Position numbers and translations under genes: made by a program. Below the pieces are notes generated by a model. That model saw nothing but the letters and a program-made list of their open reading frames with translations, had not been told where the DNA came from and did not search any database. This document shows positions 1-5,327 of a stretch of 38,987 nucleotides of DNA, piece by piece (positions within the stretch are counted from its first letter, which is position 1; each line of letters opens with the position of its first letter). This DNA is from a virus, in IMG/VR virus record IMGVR_UViG_3300042371_000814, positions 1 through 38,987 of that record, one strand, 5' to 3'.

Positions 1-220
1 TCGATGACTCCGATCAACTGGCTCGACTCCGCCGCGACCTCGATCTCATCGGCCATCGTCTACCGGGCCAACCTCAACGATGCCCTCGCAGCGGGCATGC
101 CGGAGAACCTCGCCAAACAAGCCGCCCTCGACGCCGCCAGCCAAGCCATCTACCGATTCGCGCAACCGGTCAGCTTCGGACAAAAATCCATCATGGAAAA
201 CAACGGGAATGTTTTGGCAA
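1..220. repeat. Left copy of the 220-bp end overlap
   Basis: Bases 1-220 match 38768-38987 except at base 93 (G here, A at 38860). The repeat lies inside a reading frame that continues across it, and the one difference is synonymous (Ala GCG/GCA). This indicates a circular or circularly permuted genome opened within the giant gene, and not physical packaging termini. Confidence 0.95.
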
Positions 221-762
221 AAACCTTCTTCCTTTTCATGTCCGATCCTCGCCTCAAAACCGCCATCCTCGCCGATGCCGCTCGCGGGCTGGCCACCGGG
301 CAAGGCAACGCCAACGAACACATCCGGCGAATCCTTGTGGTCGAAACGATGGCCGTCCTTTCCCATGTCGTAGCCAGCGCCTTCCGCGATGTCTTCTCCG
401 ATGACGACGACGAGGAAATCTGGAACCTCGGCGGCTTCGCCAAGGCCATTCTCCTCGCCCCGCTGCAAGGGTTTTTCTTTGCAGGCACGGTCGGCGAACT
501 CGCCATCTCCAAGCTAACCGGACAGAAAACTTTCAACAGCAGCACACAGAACCCACTACTCTCCGCCATGGAGCAAGCGGTGCGTGCGGGAAATAATCTC
601 GACGATGTCTTCAACCTCGACGACCCGGATGCCATGCTCAAGGAGTGGAACAACATTTTCCGCTCAATGGCTCTTGCCCCATGGTTGGCCGCTCCCGCCG
701 TCCTGCTGAACATGGTCAAACCAGTGTATGGCCTCTACCAGAACGCCACCACCGAAGAGTGA
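1..762 (+). CDS. C-terminal end of the giant polyvalent/ejection virion protein (5' part lies at 30635-38987)
   Basis: This is not a separate gene. The reading frame is open from base 1 and is the same frame that runs off the other end of the window; joining at the 220-base overlap gives one protein of 2,964 residues, of which this piece supplies about the last 253. Visible: a helical stretch with hydrophobic segments (around AKAILLAPLQGFFFAGTVG and APWLAAPAVLLNMVKPV) separated by an acidic run (SDDDDEE). Family knowledge: giant virion proteins of podoviruses often end in a membrane-interacting helical domain, and this resembles the C-terminal domains of large polyvalent proteins. The ATG at 4 is an internal methionine and not a start. 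A role in membrane insertion during DNA ejection is inference. Confidence 0.85.
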   Translation, partial: SMTPINWLDSAATSISSAIVYRANLNDALAAGMPENLAKQAALDAASQAIYRFAQPVSFGQKSIMENNGNVLAKTFFLFMSDPRLKTAILADAARGLATGQGNANEHIRRILVVETMAVLSHVVASAFRDVFSDDDDEEIWNLGGFAKAILLAPLQGFFFAGTVGELAISKLTGQKTFNSSTQNPLLSAMEQAVRAGNNLDDVFNLDDPDAMLKEWNNIFRSMALAPWLAAPAVLLNMVKPVYGLYQNATTEE

Positions 763-792
763 TTTTTGACTACCAAGTTTTGACTGATACCA
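763..792 (+). promoter_or_regulatory. Tandem start-associated motif: truncated copy plus full copy before the holin gene
   Basis: A full copy of GTTTTGACTGATACCA occupies 777-792, ending 8 bases before the ATG at 801. Directly upstream, 763-775 reads TTTTTGACTACCA, which is the same sequence lacking GATA or its equivalent. The pair starts one base after the stop codon of the giant gene, so it marks the boundary between virion and lysis modules. No Shine-Dalgarno sequence is present between it and the start. Function is unproven; late promoter or module-joining sequence are both possible. Confidence 0.7.
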
Positions 793-800
793 TCCACAAT

Positions 801-971
801 ATGAAACCACTCAACTACCTGCTCACACAACTCGGCCAGAACTCAACATGGAGGGGCATTTTGCTGGTCCTCACGGCGGCAGGCGTCTCGCTCAGTCCAC
901 AGCACCAAGAAGCCATCATGGCGGCGGGCCTCGGCCTCGTCGGCGCGATCAACATCCTCCGGAAGGGATGA
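801..971 (+). CDS. Putative holin, 56 aa
   Basis: A short protein with a polar N-terminus, a hydrophobic segment (GILLVLTAAGVSL), a short polar turn containing SPQHQEA and a second hydrophobic stretch (IMAAGLGLVGAINIL) ending in RKG. Such a layout is common in small phage holins, which form lesions in the inner membrane to release or activate the endolysin. The context supports this: the next two genes encode a lipoprotein and a CHAP endolysin, with ATGA-type overlaps. A longer reading frame extends upstream through the repeated motif, but ATG 801 directly follows the motif and gives the canonical protein. There is no Shine-Dalgarno sequence. Confidence 0.7.
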   Translation: MKPLNYLLTQLGQNSTWRGILLVLTAAGVSLSPQHQEAIMAAGLGLVGAINILRKG

Positions 972-1216
972 GCGCCCGCCGGATCGCCGCAGGGATGATC
1001 CTCTTCGCCTTTGCCTGTCTGGCGCTGGCGTTCCTCACCTCCTGCGTCAGCGTTCCTATCCCTCCATTCGGCGACAGAGTCGGCGAGATGGGCAACCTGC
1101 AACTCAGCGTGTCGGTGAAATACCTGCCGGTGCAAAATCCCGACATTCCCGCAGACGACAACCTGTCCTATGCCTGGTCGAAATTCGGCGAGGCAAAAGC
1201 CCTCAAAGACAAATGA
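968..1216 (+). CDS. Small lysis-cassette lipoprotein, 82 aa (possible outer-membrane spanin)
   Basis: The N-terminus has arginines, a hydrophobic helix and a lipobox (L-T-S-C, Cys at about residue 26), so export and lipidation are likely. The mature part is only about 57 residues, starts Val-Ser-Val-Pro and is rich in Pro, Asp and Asn. Position between the holin and the endolysin, overlapping both by 4 bases, is what one expects of an o-spanin (Rz1-like) or another lysis lipoprotein that bridges to the outer membrane. No separate inner-membrane spanin partner is seen next to it, so the spanin label is inference; lipoprotein is the well-supported part. Confidence 0.65.
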   Translation: MSARRIAAGMILFAFACLALAFLTSCVSVPIPPFGDRVGEMGNLQLSVSVKYLPVQNPDIPADDNLSYAWSKFGEAKALKDK

Positions 1217-1746
1217 CCAAGCTCCTCGCCGAAATCGCCGCCTCGCAAATCGGCACTCGCGAGGAAGGCGGGAACAACAACGGAATTCCCATACGGAATT
1301 ACCAACGGGCCACCAACCTCAAGCCCGCCTCATGGCCATGGTGCGCGGCCTTCGTGGACTGGTGCATCCGCGAGTGGCTCCACGCTCCCGGCGTCACCGA
1401 GTGGCTCAATCTCCAAAGCTCAAATCCATTCAAGCAATGGAGACCTCAGACCGCGCTCGCCTACGGATTCATCGGCTGGGCCAAGGCCCGCCCAAAAACA
1501 ACGATCATCCTTCACGAACGCGAACTCGCTCGCCCCGGCGACATCGTCGTCTTCGATTTCAGCCATGTCGGAATCGTCGAATCCGATTCCGGCCACCAGA
1601 TCATCACCATCGAGGGCAACACCAATGGGCGCGGAGATCGCGACTCCGAATCCGGCGACGGTGTCTGGCGCAAAGCCCGCCAGAAGACAATCGCCCGAAA
1701 TTTCATCCGAATCCGCCCCGCCGTGCCACAAGCTGCCACAAGCTAA
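1213..1746 (+). CDS. Endolysin, CHAP (NlpC/P60-like) peptidase/amidase, 177 aa
   Basis: Cuts peptidoglycan at the end of infection. The catalytic Cys44 sits in W-P-W-C-A-A-F-V near the start of a helix, the His is H118 in D-F-S-H-V-G, and a polar third residue is probably N136 in E-G-N-T-N. The G-D-I-V-V-F strand before the His is typical of CHAP domains. A single domain occupies nearly the whole protein, with no cell-wall-binding domain. The start overlaps the lipoprotein stop (ATGA), so translation is probably coupled. The last codons fall in the tandem repeat TGCCACAAGC that I interpret as integrase arm sites, meaning the end of the lysis gene and the attachment region share bases. Confidence 0.85.
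   Translation: MTKLLAEIAASQIGTREEGGNNNGIPIRNYQRATNLKPASWPWCAAFVDWCIREWLHAPGVTEWLNLQSSNPFKQWRPQTALAYGFIGWAKARPKTTIILHERELARPGDIVVFDFSHVGIVESDSGHQIITIEGNTNGRGDRDSESGDGVWRKARQKTIARNFIRIRPAVPQAATS
1724..1743 (+). repeat. Tandem 10-bp repeat TGCCACAAGC (x2), left of attP
   Basis: Two exact, directly adjacent copies. Two further copies lie at 1945-1963, on the other side of the attachment region and just before the integrase. Direct repeats on both sides of a phage attachment core are the classic position of integrase arm-type sites. Binding is inference. Confidence 0.6.
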
Positions 1747-1752
1747 CGCAAG

Positions 1753-1769
1753 ATGTTGATATTCAACAT
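1753..1769. promoter_or_regulatory. Inverted repeat ATGTTGA-TAT-TCAACAT
   Basis: A perfect 7-bp inverted repeat with a 3-bp centre, between the left arm repeats and the tRNA-like attP core. It could bind a dimeric factor (excisionase or host factor) or be core-proximal integrase sequence. No T-tract follows, so it is not a terminator. Confidence 0.45.
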
Positions 1770-1778
1770 TCGTTAGAT

Positions 1779-1831
1779 CGACTCAAAATCGCGTTCCTTC
1801 GGGAGTGTGGGTTCGATCCCCTCCGCCGGTA
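1779..1831 (+). other. Candidate attP core: 3' half of a tRNA-Leu(CAA)
   Basis: The stretch holds an anticodon loop CTCAAAA (1782-1788) followed by a paired 3' strand start (TCG), a long variable arm with a TTCG-capped hairpin (TTCC-TTCG-GGAG), a T arm with GGTTCGATCCC and an acceptor 3' strand ending CGCCGGTA. The 5' half of a tRNA is missing, so it cannot be a working tRNA. Phages that integrate into tRNA genes carry such 3' ends and restore the host gene on integration. It lies 145 bp upstream of the integrase start. The left edge is approximate, and one T-stem pair (U-U) is mismatched. Confidence 0.7.
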
Positions 1832-1847
1832 GTTCTCTCGAAATCAA

Positions 1848-1885
1848 CCCGCAGAGGCTCATAAATAAAGGCTCTGCGGGTTTTT
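1848..1885 (+). terminator. Rho-independent terminator before the integrase
   Basis: A 9-bp perfect stem, CCCGCAGAG (1848-1856) with CTCTGCGGG (1872-1880), a 15-base A/T-rich loop and TTTTT. It would stop lysis-operon transcription, or transcription of the host tRNA gene in the prophage, before it reaches the integrase. Confidence 0.85.
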
Positions 1886-1944
1886 CGTGCTTGGACTTTG
1901 CGGGACTCGCTTTTCCTTGTTTGGACAAATAAAGGTTGTGAAAA

Positions 1945-1963
1945 TGCCACAAGTGCCACAAGC
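1945..1963 (+). repeat. Repeat TGCCACAAG (x2), right of attP
   Basis: Two adjacent copies in the same orientation as those at 1724-1743, ending 12 bases before the integrase start. Together they bracket the attP core at roughly symmetrical distances, supporting a role as integrase arm sites. Confidence 0.6.
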
Positions 1964-1975
1964 TAGTGTCCAGAT

Positions 1976-2968
1976 ATGTCGTTTAAGGTTTCAGAAGATC
2001 GGTCGCGGCGGACTTCGCCTTGGGTTTTGACGATTCCAAAATCTCTTGCAGGACGCAGGCTGCGGTTTTTTTTTCCTACGGAGGCGCAGGCTTGGACAGA
2101 GGGGCCGAGATTGATGGCGAAACTCCAGAAGGGAGGGACGGATGCTTTGGAGGGGGATGACGGGCCGACGATGGAGCGGGTTGTGGCAATGTTTGTGGCA
2201 CTTTTTCAAGACAGGTCGAAGTCGCACCGAGAGAAAGTGGAGAAGGTTGGCAAGTGGATGGCGAGGGATTTCCAATGCCAACTCAAAGCGGTTTCGCCAA
2301 TGATGCTGGTGCAGTGGTTCGCGAAGATTCCGGGGTCGGACACGCAGCGGGCAACGGTCTACCGCTATGTGCGGCTTTTTTTCAATTGGTGCGTGAAGAT
2401 CGACTTGCTGGATCGGTCGCCGTTCCGGGCCGTGGATTGCCCACGGGCGCGGGCGCGGAAAGACATCCTTGATGCCGACTCGATGCGGGCGCTCCTCGCG
2501 GCAAAGATGAGCGACTCGATGCGGGCGTCGATTTTGCTGGGCGGGTTCGCGGGCCTGCGAAGCATCGAGGTGCAGCGGATGGATTGGGAGGACATCGATG
2601 TAAAGGCGGGGCAGGTTTATGTGCGCCCAGAGGTCTCGAAACAACACCACGGAATGATGGATCGGATCGTGGATTTCACCGAACCTCTGACGAAGCGGAA
2701 AAAATTCTTCACCGGCAAGAGGGGCCGGATCGTGCTGGGGAGTGCGCGGGCGTTCTACGAGGAGCGGAGGCGGTTGGCGGCGAATCTTGGGTGGGATGGG
2801 TTTCCGGAGAACTCGCTGCGGCATTCGTTCGCGACATACCACTTGGCGCGGTGCAAGAGCGCACCTCTGACGGCTTTTCAAATGGGACATTCCAGTCCCG
2901 CAATGGTGCAACGAGTCTACGCTGTTCCCGCTGCCAGAGCGGACGAGAAGGCGTGGTGGAGGATTTGA
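1976..2968 (+). CDS. int: Tyrosine-family site-specific integrase, 330 aa
   Basis: Catalyses integration and excision between attP and host attB through a covalent 3'-phosphotyrosine intermediate. An N-terminal arm-binding part (about 1-60) is followed by a core-binding helical domain (about 65-150) and the catalytic domain. Catalytic residues visible: R195 in G-F-A-G-L-R-S-I-E, R282 in S-L-R-H-S-F-A-T, H305 in M-G-H-S and the nucleophile Y315 in V-Q-R-V-Y-A. The residue usually His in the H-x-L-R box is Asn279, a tolerated variation in some integrases. Expression is separated from the lysis genes by the terminator at 1848-1885. There is no Shine-Dalgarno sequence before ATG 1976. Confidence 0.93.
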   Translation: MSFKVSEDRSRRTSPWVLTIPKSLAGRRLRFFFPTEAQAWTEGPRLMAKLQKGGTDALEGDDGPTMERVVAMFVALFQDRSKSHREKVEKVGKWMARDFQCQLKAVSPMMLVQWFAKIPGSDTQRATVYRYVRLFFNWCVKIDLLDRSPFRAVDCPRARARKDILDADSMRALLAAKMSDSMRASILLGGFAGLRSIEVQRMDWEDIDVKAGQVYVRPEVSKQHHGMMDRIVDFTEPLTKRKKFFTGKRGRIVLGSARAFYEERRRLAANLGWDGFPENSLRHSFATYHLARCKSAPLTAFQMGHSSPAMVQRVYAVPAARADEKAWWRI

Positions 2969-2971
2969 CCT

Positions 2972-3154
2972 ATGCCTTACGCGAACAAAAAAACGCAGCG
3001 GAAATTCATGGCGAAGCAATACTCGGATCGCTACCGCACCGACGACAAATTCAAGGAGGCGGAGAAGGATCGGAAGGCGGATTGGTATCAACGGAACCGC
3101 GAGAAGGTGATTGCGCGGGTGATGGAGAACAAGGCGAAGAAGGTCAGGAAATGA
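2972..3154 (+). CDS. Small, highly basic protein of unknown function, 60 aa
   Basis: About a third of the residues are Lys or Arg, with a helical heptad-like pattern (D-K-F-K-E-A-E-K-D-R-K-A-D-W-Y-Q-R). Similar small Lys-rich proteins are frequent in phages but have no agreed role; DNA or RNA binding is a guess from charge. A GGAG sequence about 10 bases before the start is one of the few Shine-Dalgarno-like sites in the window. It starts three bases after the integrase stop and overlaps the next gene by 4 bases, so it belongs to the integrase transcript. Confidence 0.6.
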   Translation: MPYANKKTQRKFMAKQYSDRYRTDDKFKEAEKDRKADWYQRNREKVIARVMENKAKKVRK

Positions 3155-3333
3155 GCAAGTCGAACTGGGTGGACAGATTTTGTGACTTGCTGGCAGACAT
3201 CGAGGGCAGGCAAAAAAAGGCCGTGAGAGAAGGCAGGAAAATGGTGGCGCTTGGATGGAAATTTATTTGGGTGCTAATTTTTTCGCCGATTGGTTTGCTG
3301 CTTGTTTGGTGGGTTGTTTCAATTGACAGGTGA
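3151..3333 (+). CDS. Small single-pass membrane protein, 60 aa
   Basis: A charged N-terminal half (residues 1-30, with R-Q-K-K-A-V-R-E-G-R-K) precedes one long hydrophobic helix (about 33-57, rich in Trp, Ile, Leu) and ends Ser-Ile-Asp-Arg. The topology would be cytoplasmic N-terminus with a C-terminal anchor. The start overlaps the previous stop (ATGA) after an AGGA. Placed beside the integrase and control genes, it may be a lysogenic-conversion or superinfection-exclusion protein, which is inference from position only. Confidence 0.55.
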   Translation: MSKSNWVDRFCDLLADIEGRQKKAVREGRKMVALGWKFIWVLIFSPIGLLLVWWVVSIDR

Positions 3334-3572
3334 TAGCAAGTATAGCCAGCAACCATGCGGGTTTGCGGGCGGTCTGGCGAGAGTGGAACGCTTGACACGC
3401 GAAACGATAGCGACCGCAGAGCGTCTGTTTAAGCGGGTGAAAATTTATTTCGGCCTGCGGAGCCTTTGCCAATGAGGTTGTCAAGTTTTTTTATTGGGTA
3501 GGGTTTCACCTTATTGAAAAAAAATAAAAAAAATGCTTGGCGGGTGTCAGACACCAGCCTTAATGTTCTTCC
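3334..3572 (+). promoter_or_regulatory. 239-base control region with an operator-like palindrome (3543-3555)
   Basis: No convincing gene. The right third is very A/T-rich (runs of T near 3484-3492 and A near 3517-3532), a plausible promoter neighbourhood, though I cannot pick a good -35/-10 pair. The perfect palindrome GGTGTC-A-GACACC at 3543-3555 ends 17 bases before the start of the first ribbon-helix-helix gene. The same 13-mer recurs at 3871-3883. Autoregulation by one of the two RHH proteins is the natural reading. In the left part, GCGGTC and GACCGC could pair across a large loop; significance is unclear. Confidence 0.55.
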
Positions 3573-3752
3573 ATGCCTGACAAACGAGCAGCAAACAAAG
3601 TCCGGGTCACGGTGCCTATAGAGGACACCTTGCTGGCAAGAATTGAGGAGTTCGCGAAGGAACAAGGCATCGACCGTGTCGCGGCCATGAAACTGATGTG
3701 TGACTCCTACATGAAGGAAAAAAACAAAACCAAAACCAAAAAACCACGATGA
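3573..3752 (+). CDS. Ribbon-helix-helix (CopG/Arc-type) DNA-binding protein, 59 aa
   Basis: The pattern K-V-R-V-T-V-P-I-E-D-T-L-L-A-R-I-E-E-F gives an N-terminal beta strand followed by helix 1, then helix 2 (D-R-V-A-A-M-K-L-M), the RHH fold of Arc/CopG repressors, which bind as dimers to short palindromes. A basic Lys/Thr tail ends the protein. A GGTGTCAGACACC palindrome lies just upstream and another in the next gene, so it is a candidate for the lysogeny or copy-control repressor, probably autoregulated. It overlaps the next gene by ATGA. No CI-like repressor is seen anywhere else, which raises its importance. Confidence 0.75.
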   Translation: MPDKRAANKVRVTVPIEDTLLARIEEFAKEQGIDRVAAMKLMCDSYMKEKNKTKTKKPR

Positions 3753-3937
3753 CAAAAATCACCTTTCCAATTGAACGCGCCATGAGGGATCAACTGGCGG
3801 AGATCGCCAAAAGCGAGCGGCGGTCTCTAGCTTTTATTATGAGGGAAGCGGCAACTATTTTTTTGGACAGGGTGTCAGACACCCCCGCCAATAAGGCGCA
3901 CAAAACTATTTCGAGGAAACGGAGGAAGGCGGCGTGA
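3749..3937 (+). CDS. Second ribbon-helix-helix protein, 62 aa
   Basis: It starts K-I-T-F-P-I-E-R-A-M-R-D-Q-L-A-E-I-A, again strand then helix, followed by a second helix (S-L-A-F-I-M-R-E-A-A-T-I-F-L) and a basic tail. It is a diverged partner of the gene before it, with which it is translationally coupled (ATGA). Two different RHH proteins in tandem could form heterodimers or act as opposing regulators. The palindrome at 3870-3884 lies inside its coding sequence (the codons for R-V-S-D-T-P), so binding there could block elongation or control the downstream HTH gene. Confidence 0.7.
   Translation: MTKITFPIERAMRDQLAEIAKSERRSLAFIMREAATIFLDRVSDTPANKAHKTISRKRRKAA
3870..3884. promoter_or_regulatory. 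Second operator-like palindrome GGGTGTC-A-GACACCC
   Basis: A 7-1-7 perfect inverted repeat that contains the same 13-mer as 3543-3555. It sits 50 bases before the start of the excisionase-like gene and inside the second RHH gene. Two exact copies about 330 bp apart bracketing the RHH genes suggest cooperative binding or looping. Confidence 0.6.
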
Positions 3938-4140
3938 GCGACGAGATCACCACTACCGAGGCGGCGACCCTTTTGGGCGTCAGCAAAAAGACGATTTACA
4001 GGCTCCTCGATGCCGGAACCATTGAGGCATCGAAACCATTCGGGAACCGAGTCGGCCACCGCATTTCGCGGGCCGTGCTGGAGAACTGGTATCGCCTCCG
4101 CAAAATCAAAACCACGAACCGGAGGAGGGCTGCGAAATGA
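3934..4140 (+). CDS. Excisionase/MerR-like winged HTH DNA-binding protein, 68 aa
   Basis: E-A-A-T-L-L-G-V-S-K-K-T-I-Y-R-L-L-D-A-G is the signature of the excisionase/MerR-like helix-turn-helix (residues about 9-28), followed by a wing (G-N-R-V-G-H-R-I-S-R) and a helix with a basic tail. Such proteins act as recombination directionality factors or as transcription regulators. Given an integrase about 1 kb upstream and a direct-repeat attP, excision control is plausible. It overlaps the RHH gene before it and the microprotein after it (ATGA each), so all are made from one transcript. Confidence 0.75.
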   Translation: MSDEITTTEAATLLGVSKKTIYRLLDAGTIEASKPFGNRVGHRISRAVLENWYRLRKIKTTNRRRAAK

Positions 4141-4244
4141 GCCACCAGGAAGTGCTGTGGATGTTGCAGGCCGGAATCGAGGCGGTGTGGGCGCTGGGGC
4201 CGGTGGCGGCGCTGGCGGCTCTGACATGGGGGGTCACGCGATGA
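4137..4244 (+). CDS. 35-aa hydrophobic microprotein
   Basis: An amphipathic start followed by an uninterrupted hydrophobic stretch (A-V-W-A-L-G-P-V-A-A-L-A-A-L-T-W-G-V) ending T-R. It would form one transmembrane helix. Support for it being a gene is the ATGA overlap at both ends within a run of tightly coupled genes. Function unknown. Confidence 0.45.
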   Translation: MSHQEVLWMLQAGIEAVWALGPVAALAALTWGVTR

Positions 4245-4405
4245 GCGCGGAGTTTGGACTCGCGCTGGCGCTCCTCACGCTGGGTTCCTGCTACGCGAGC
4301 TATCGGCTCGGCCAGCAGAACATCCTTACCCGCTACAAGGACTACGCGAATCGCCGCAGGGAGCGCGAGGCCCGGTGGCAAGAATTTAAAGATTTCGAGG
4401 ACTGA
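4241..4405 (+). CDS. 54-aa membrane-anchored, charged-tail protein
   Basis: An N-terminal hydrophobic helix (F-G-L-A-L-A-L-L-T-L-G-S-C-Y) followed by a strongly charged helical tail (R-R-R-E-R-E-A-R-W-Q-E-F-K-D-F-E-D). L-G-S-C could serve as a lipobox, or the segment may remain a signal anchor. It is coupled to the microprotein before it. The architecture resembles small phage membrane proteins such as spanin-like or exclusion proteins, but neither can be established. Confidence 0.5.
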   Translation: MSAEFGLALALLTLGSCYASYRLGQQNILTRYKDYANRRREREARWQEFKDFED

Positions 4406-4427
4406 AGAGTCCTCACCACAAGAAAGC

Positions 4428-4457
4428 GGCCCCGAAGGACGGCAATCCAACGGGGCC
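4428..4457 (+). other. Stem-loop GGCCCCG/CGGGGCC between the control and recombination genes
   Basis: A 7-bp perfect G/C stem with a 16-base loop, in the 85-base gap before the RecT-like gene. It has no following T-tract, so it is not a standard rho-independent terminator; transcription attenuation or mRNA end protection are possible. Confidence 0.4.
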
Positions 4458-4490
4458 AAGTCAAAACCACAAGAAAAGCAGTAATAACTA

Positions 4491-5327
4491 ATGAACACTA
4501 CGCAACTGACTACACAAGTCAACACACAAGTCGCCCTCGGCGATATGCAGGTCATGGCTTCGGCCATCGTGAAATCGGGTCTTTTCGGCATGAAGACCCC
4601 GGATCAAGCACTCGCGCTGATGATTGTCGCGAGCGCCGAGGGTCGGCATCCCGGGAGCGTGGCAAGCGACTACCATATTATTCAAGGCCGCGCATCGCTG
4701 AAGGCGGACTCGATGCTGGCGAGGTTCCAGCAATCCGGAGGGCGGGTCGAGTGGCACGACCACACGAACGAGAAGGTCTCGGCGACCTTTTCCCACCCTG
4801 CGGGCGGATCGCTTCGCATCGATTGGGACATGGCTCGCGCCAAAGCGGCGGGGCTGGGATCGAAGGACAACTGGAAAAGCTACCCCCGGCAAATGCTGCG
4901 GGCGCGGGTGATCTCGGAGGGGGTCCGTGCGACCTTCCCAGCGGTTCTCAATGGGATGTATACCCCGGAGGAGGTCGGCGAGTTTGACTCCCCTCGCCCG
5001 ACACGCCTGGTGAAGGTGGAAGTGACCCCGGAGCCGGTGGCGGAAGCGCCCAAGGTGATCGAGGTCGAGGCTGTGGCGGTATCAAATGATACCACGCCGG
5101 AACCGGATTGGGCGGCGGAACTGGAAAAGCGGATTTTCGAGTATGAGGCAAAGGTCAATGCCTTTCTCATTGCCAAGGGGCAGATCACCGAAGGGCAGAC
5201 CTTCCGTGACATGACCGACGCGGACTACATCGCCCGCGTGATGGGGAACACCGAGAAGTTCCTCGCCGCCGTGGTGGCCGCGACACAACCCGCCAACGAA
5301 GCCGTCGAGCAGAAGGAGGCGGCATGA
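4491..5327 (+). CDS. recT: RecT-family single-strand annealing recombinase, 278 aa
   Basis: Anneals complementary single strands during phage recombination and works with the exonuclease encoded next. Recognisable: Q-V-M-A-S-A-I-V-K-S-G-L-F-G near the start, the central D-Y-H-I-I-Q-G-R-A-S-L-K-A-D motif followed by a beta-rich stretch (S-A-T-F-S-H-P-A-G-G-S), and W-K-S-Y-P-R-Q-M-L-R-A-R-V-I-S-E-G, which is typical of the family. A variable acidic, proline-containing linker (about 165-210) precedes a helical C-terminus. It overlaps the exonuclease gene by 4 bases. A perfect inverted repeat GGTATCA-AA-TGATACC lies inside the linker coding region at 5078-5093. Confidence 0.88.
   Translation: MNTTQLTTQVNTQVALGDMQVMASAIVKSGLFGMKTPDQALALMIVASAEGRHPGSVASDYHIIQGRASLKADSMLARFQQSGGRVEWHDHTNEKVSATFSHPAGGSLRIDWDMARAKAAGLGSKDNWKSYPRQMLRARVISEGVRATFPAVLNGMYTPEEVGEFDSPRPTRLVKVEVTPEPVAEAPKVIEVEAVAVSNDTTPEPDWAAELEKRIFEYEAKVNAFLIAKGQITEGQTFRDMTDADYIARVMGNTEKFLAAVVAATQPANEAVEQKEAA

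Noticed and set aside
1779-1831. Functional tRNA-Leu gene
   Set aside because: The 5' acceptor strand and D arm are missing and the anticodon stem does not pair fully; it fits an attachment core only.
2181-2200. Two TTGTGGCA sequences in the integrase gene, reverse complement of the arm repeat TGCCACAA
   Set aside because: They encode ordinary residues (V-V-A-M-F-V-A) and only 8 bases match; too weak to call arm sites, although the inverted spacing is curious.
3290-3475. 61-codon frame in the control region
   Set aside because: It overlaps the end of the membrane protein gene, has no start signal and no recognisable motif; left as non-coding.
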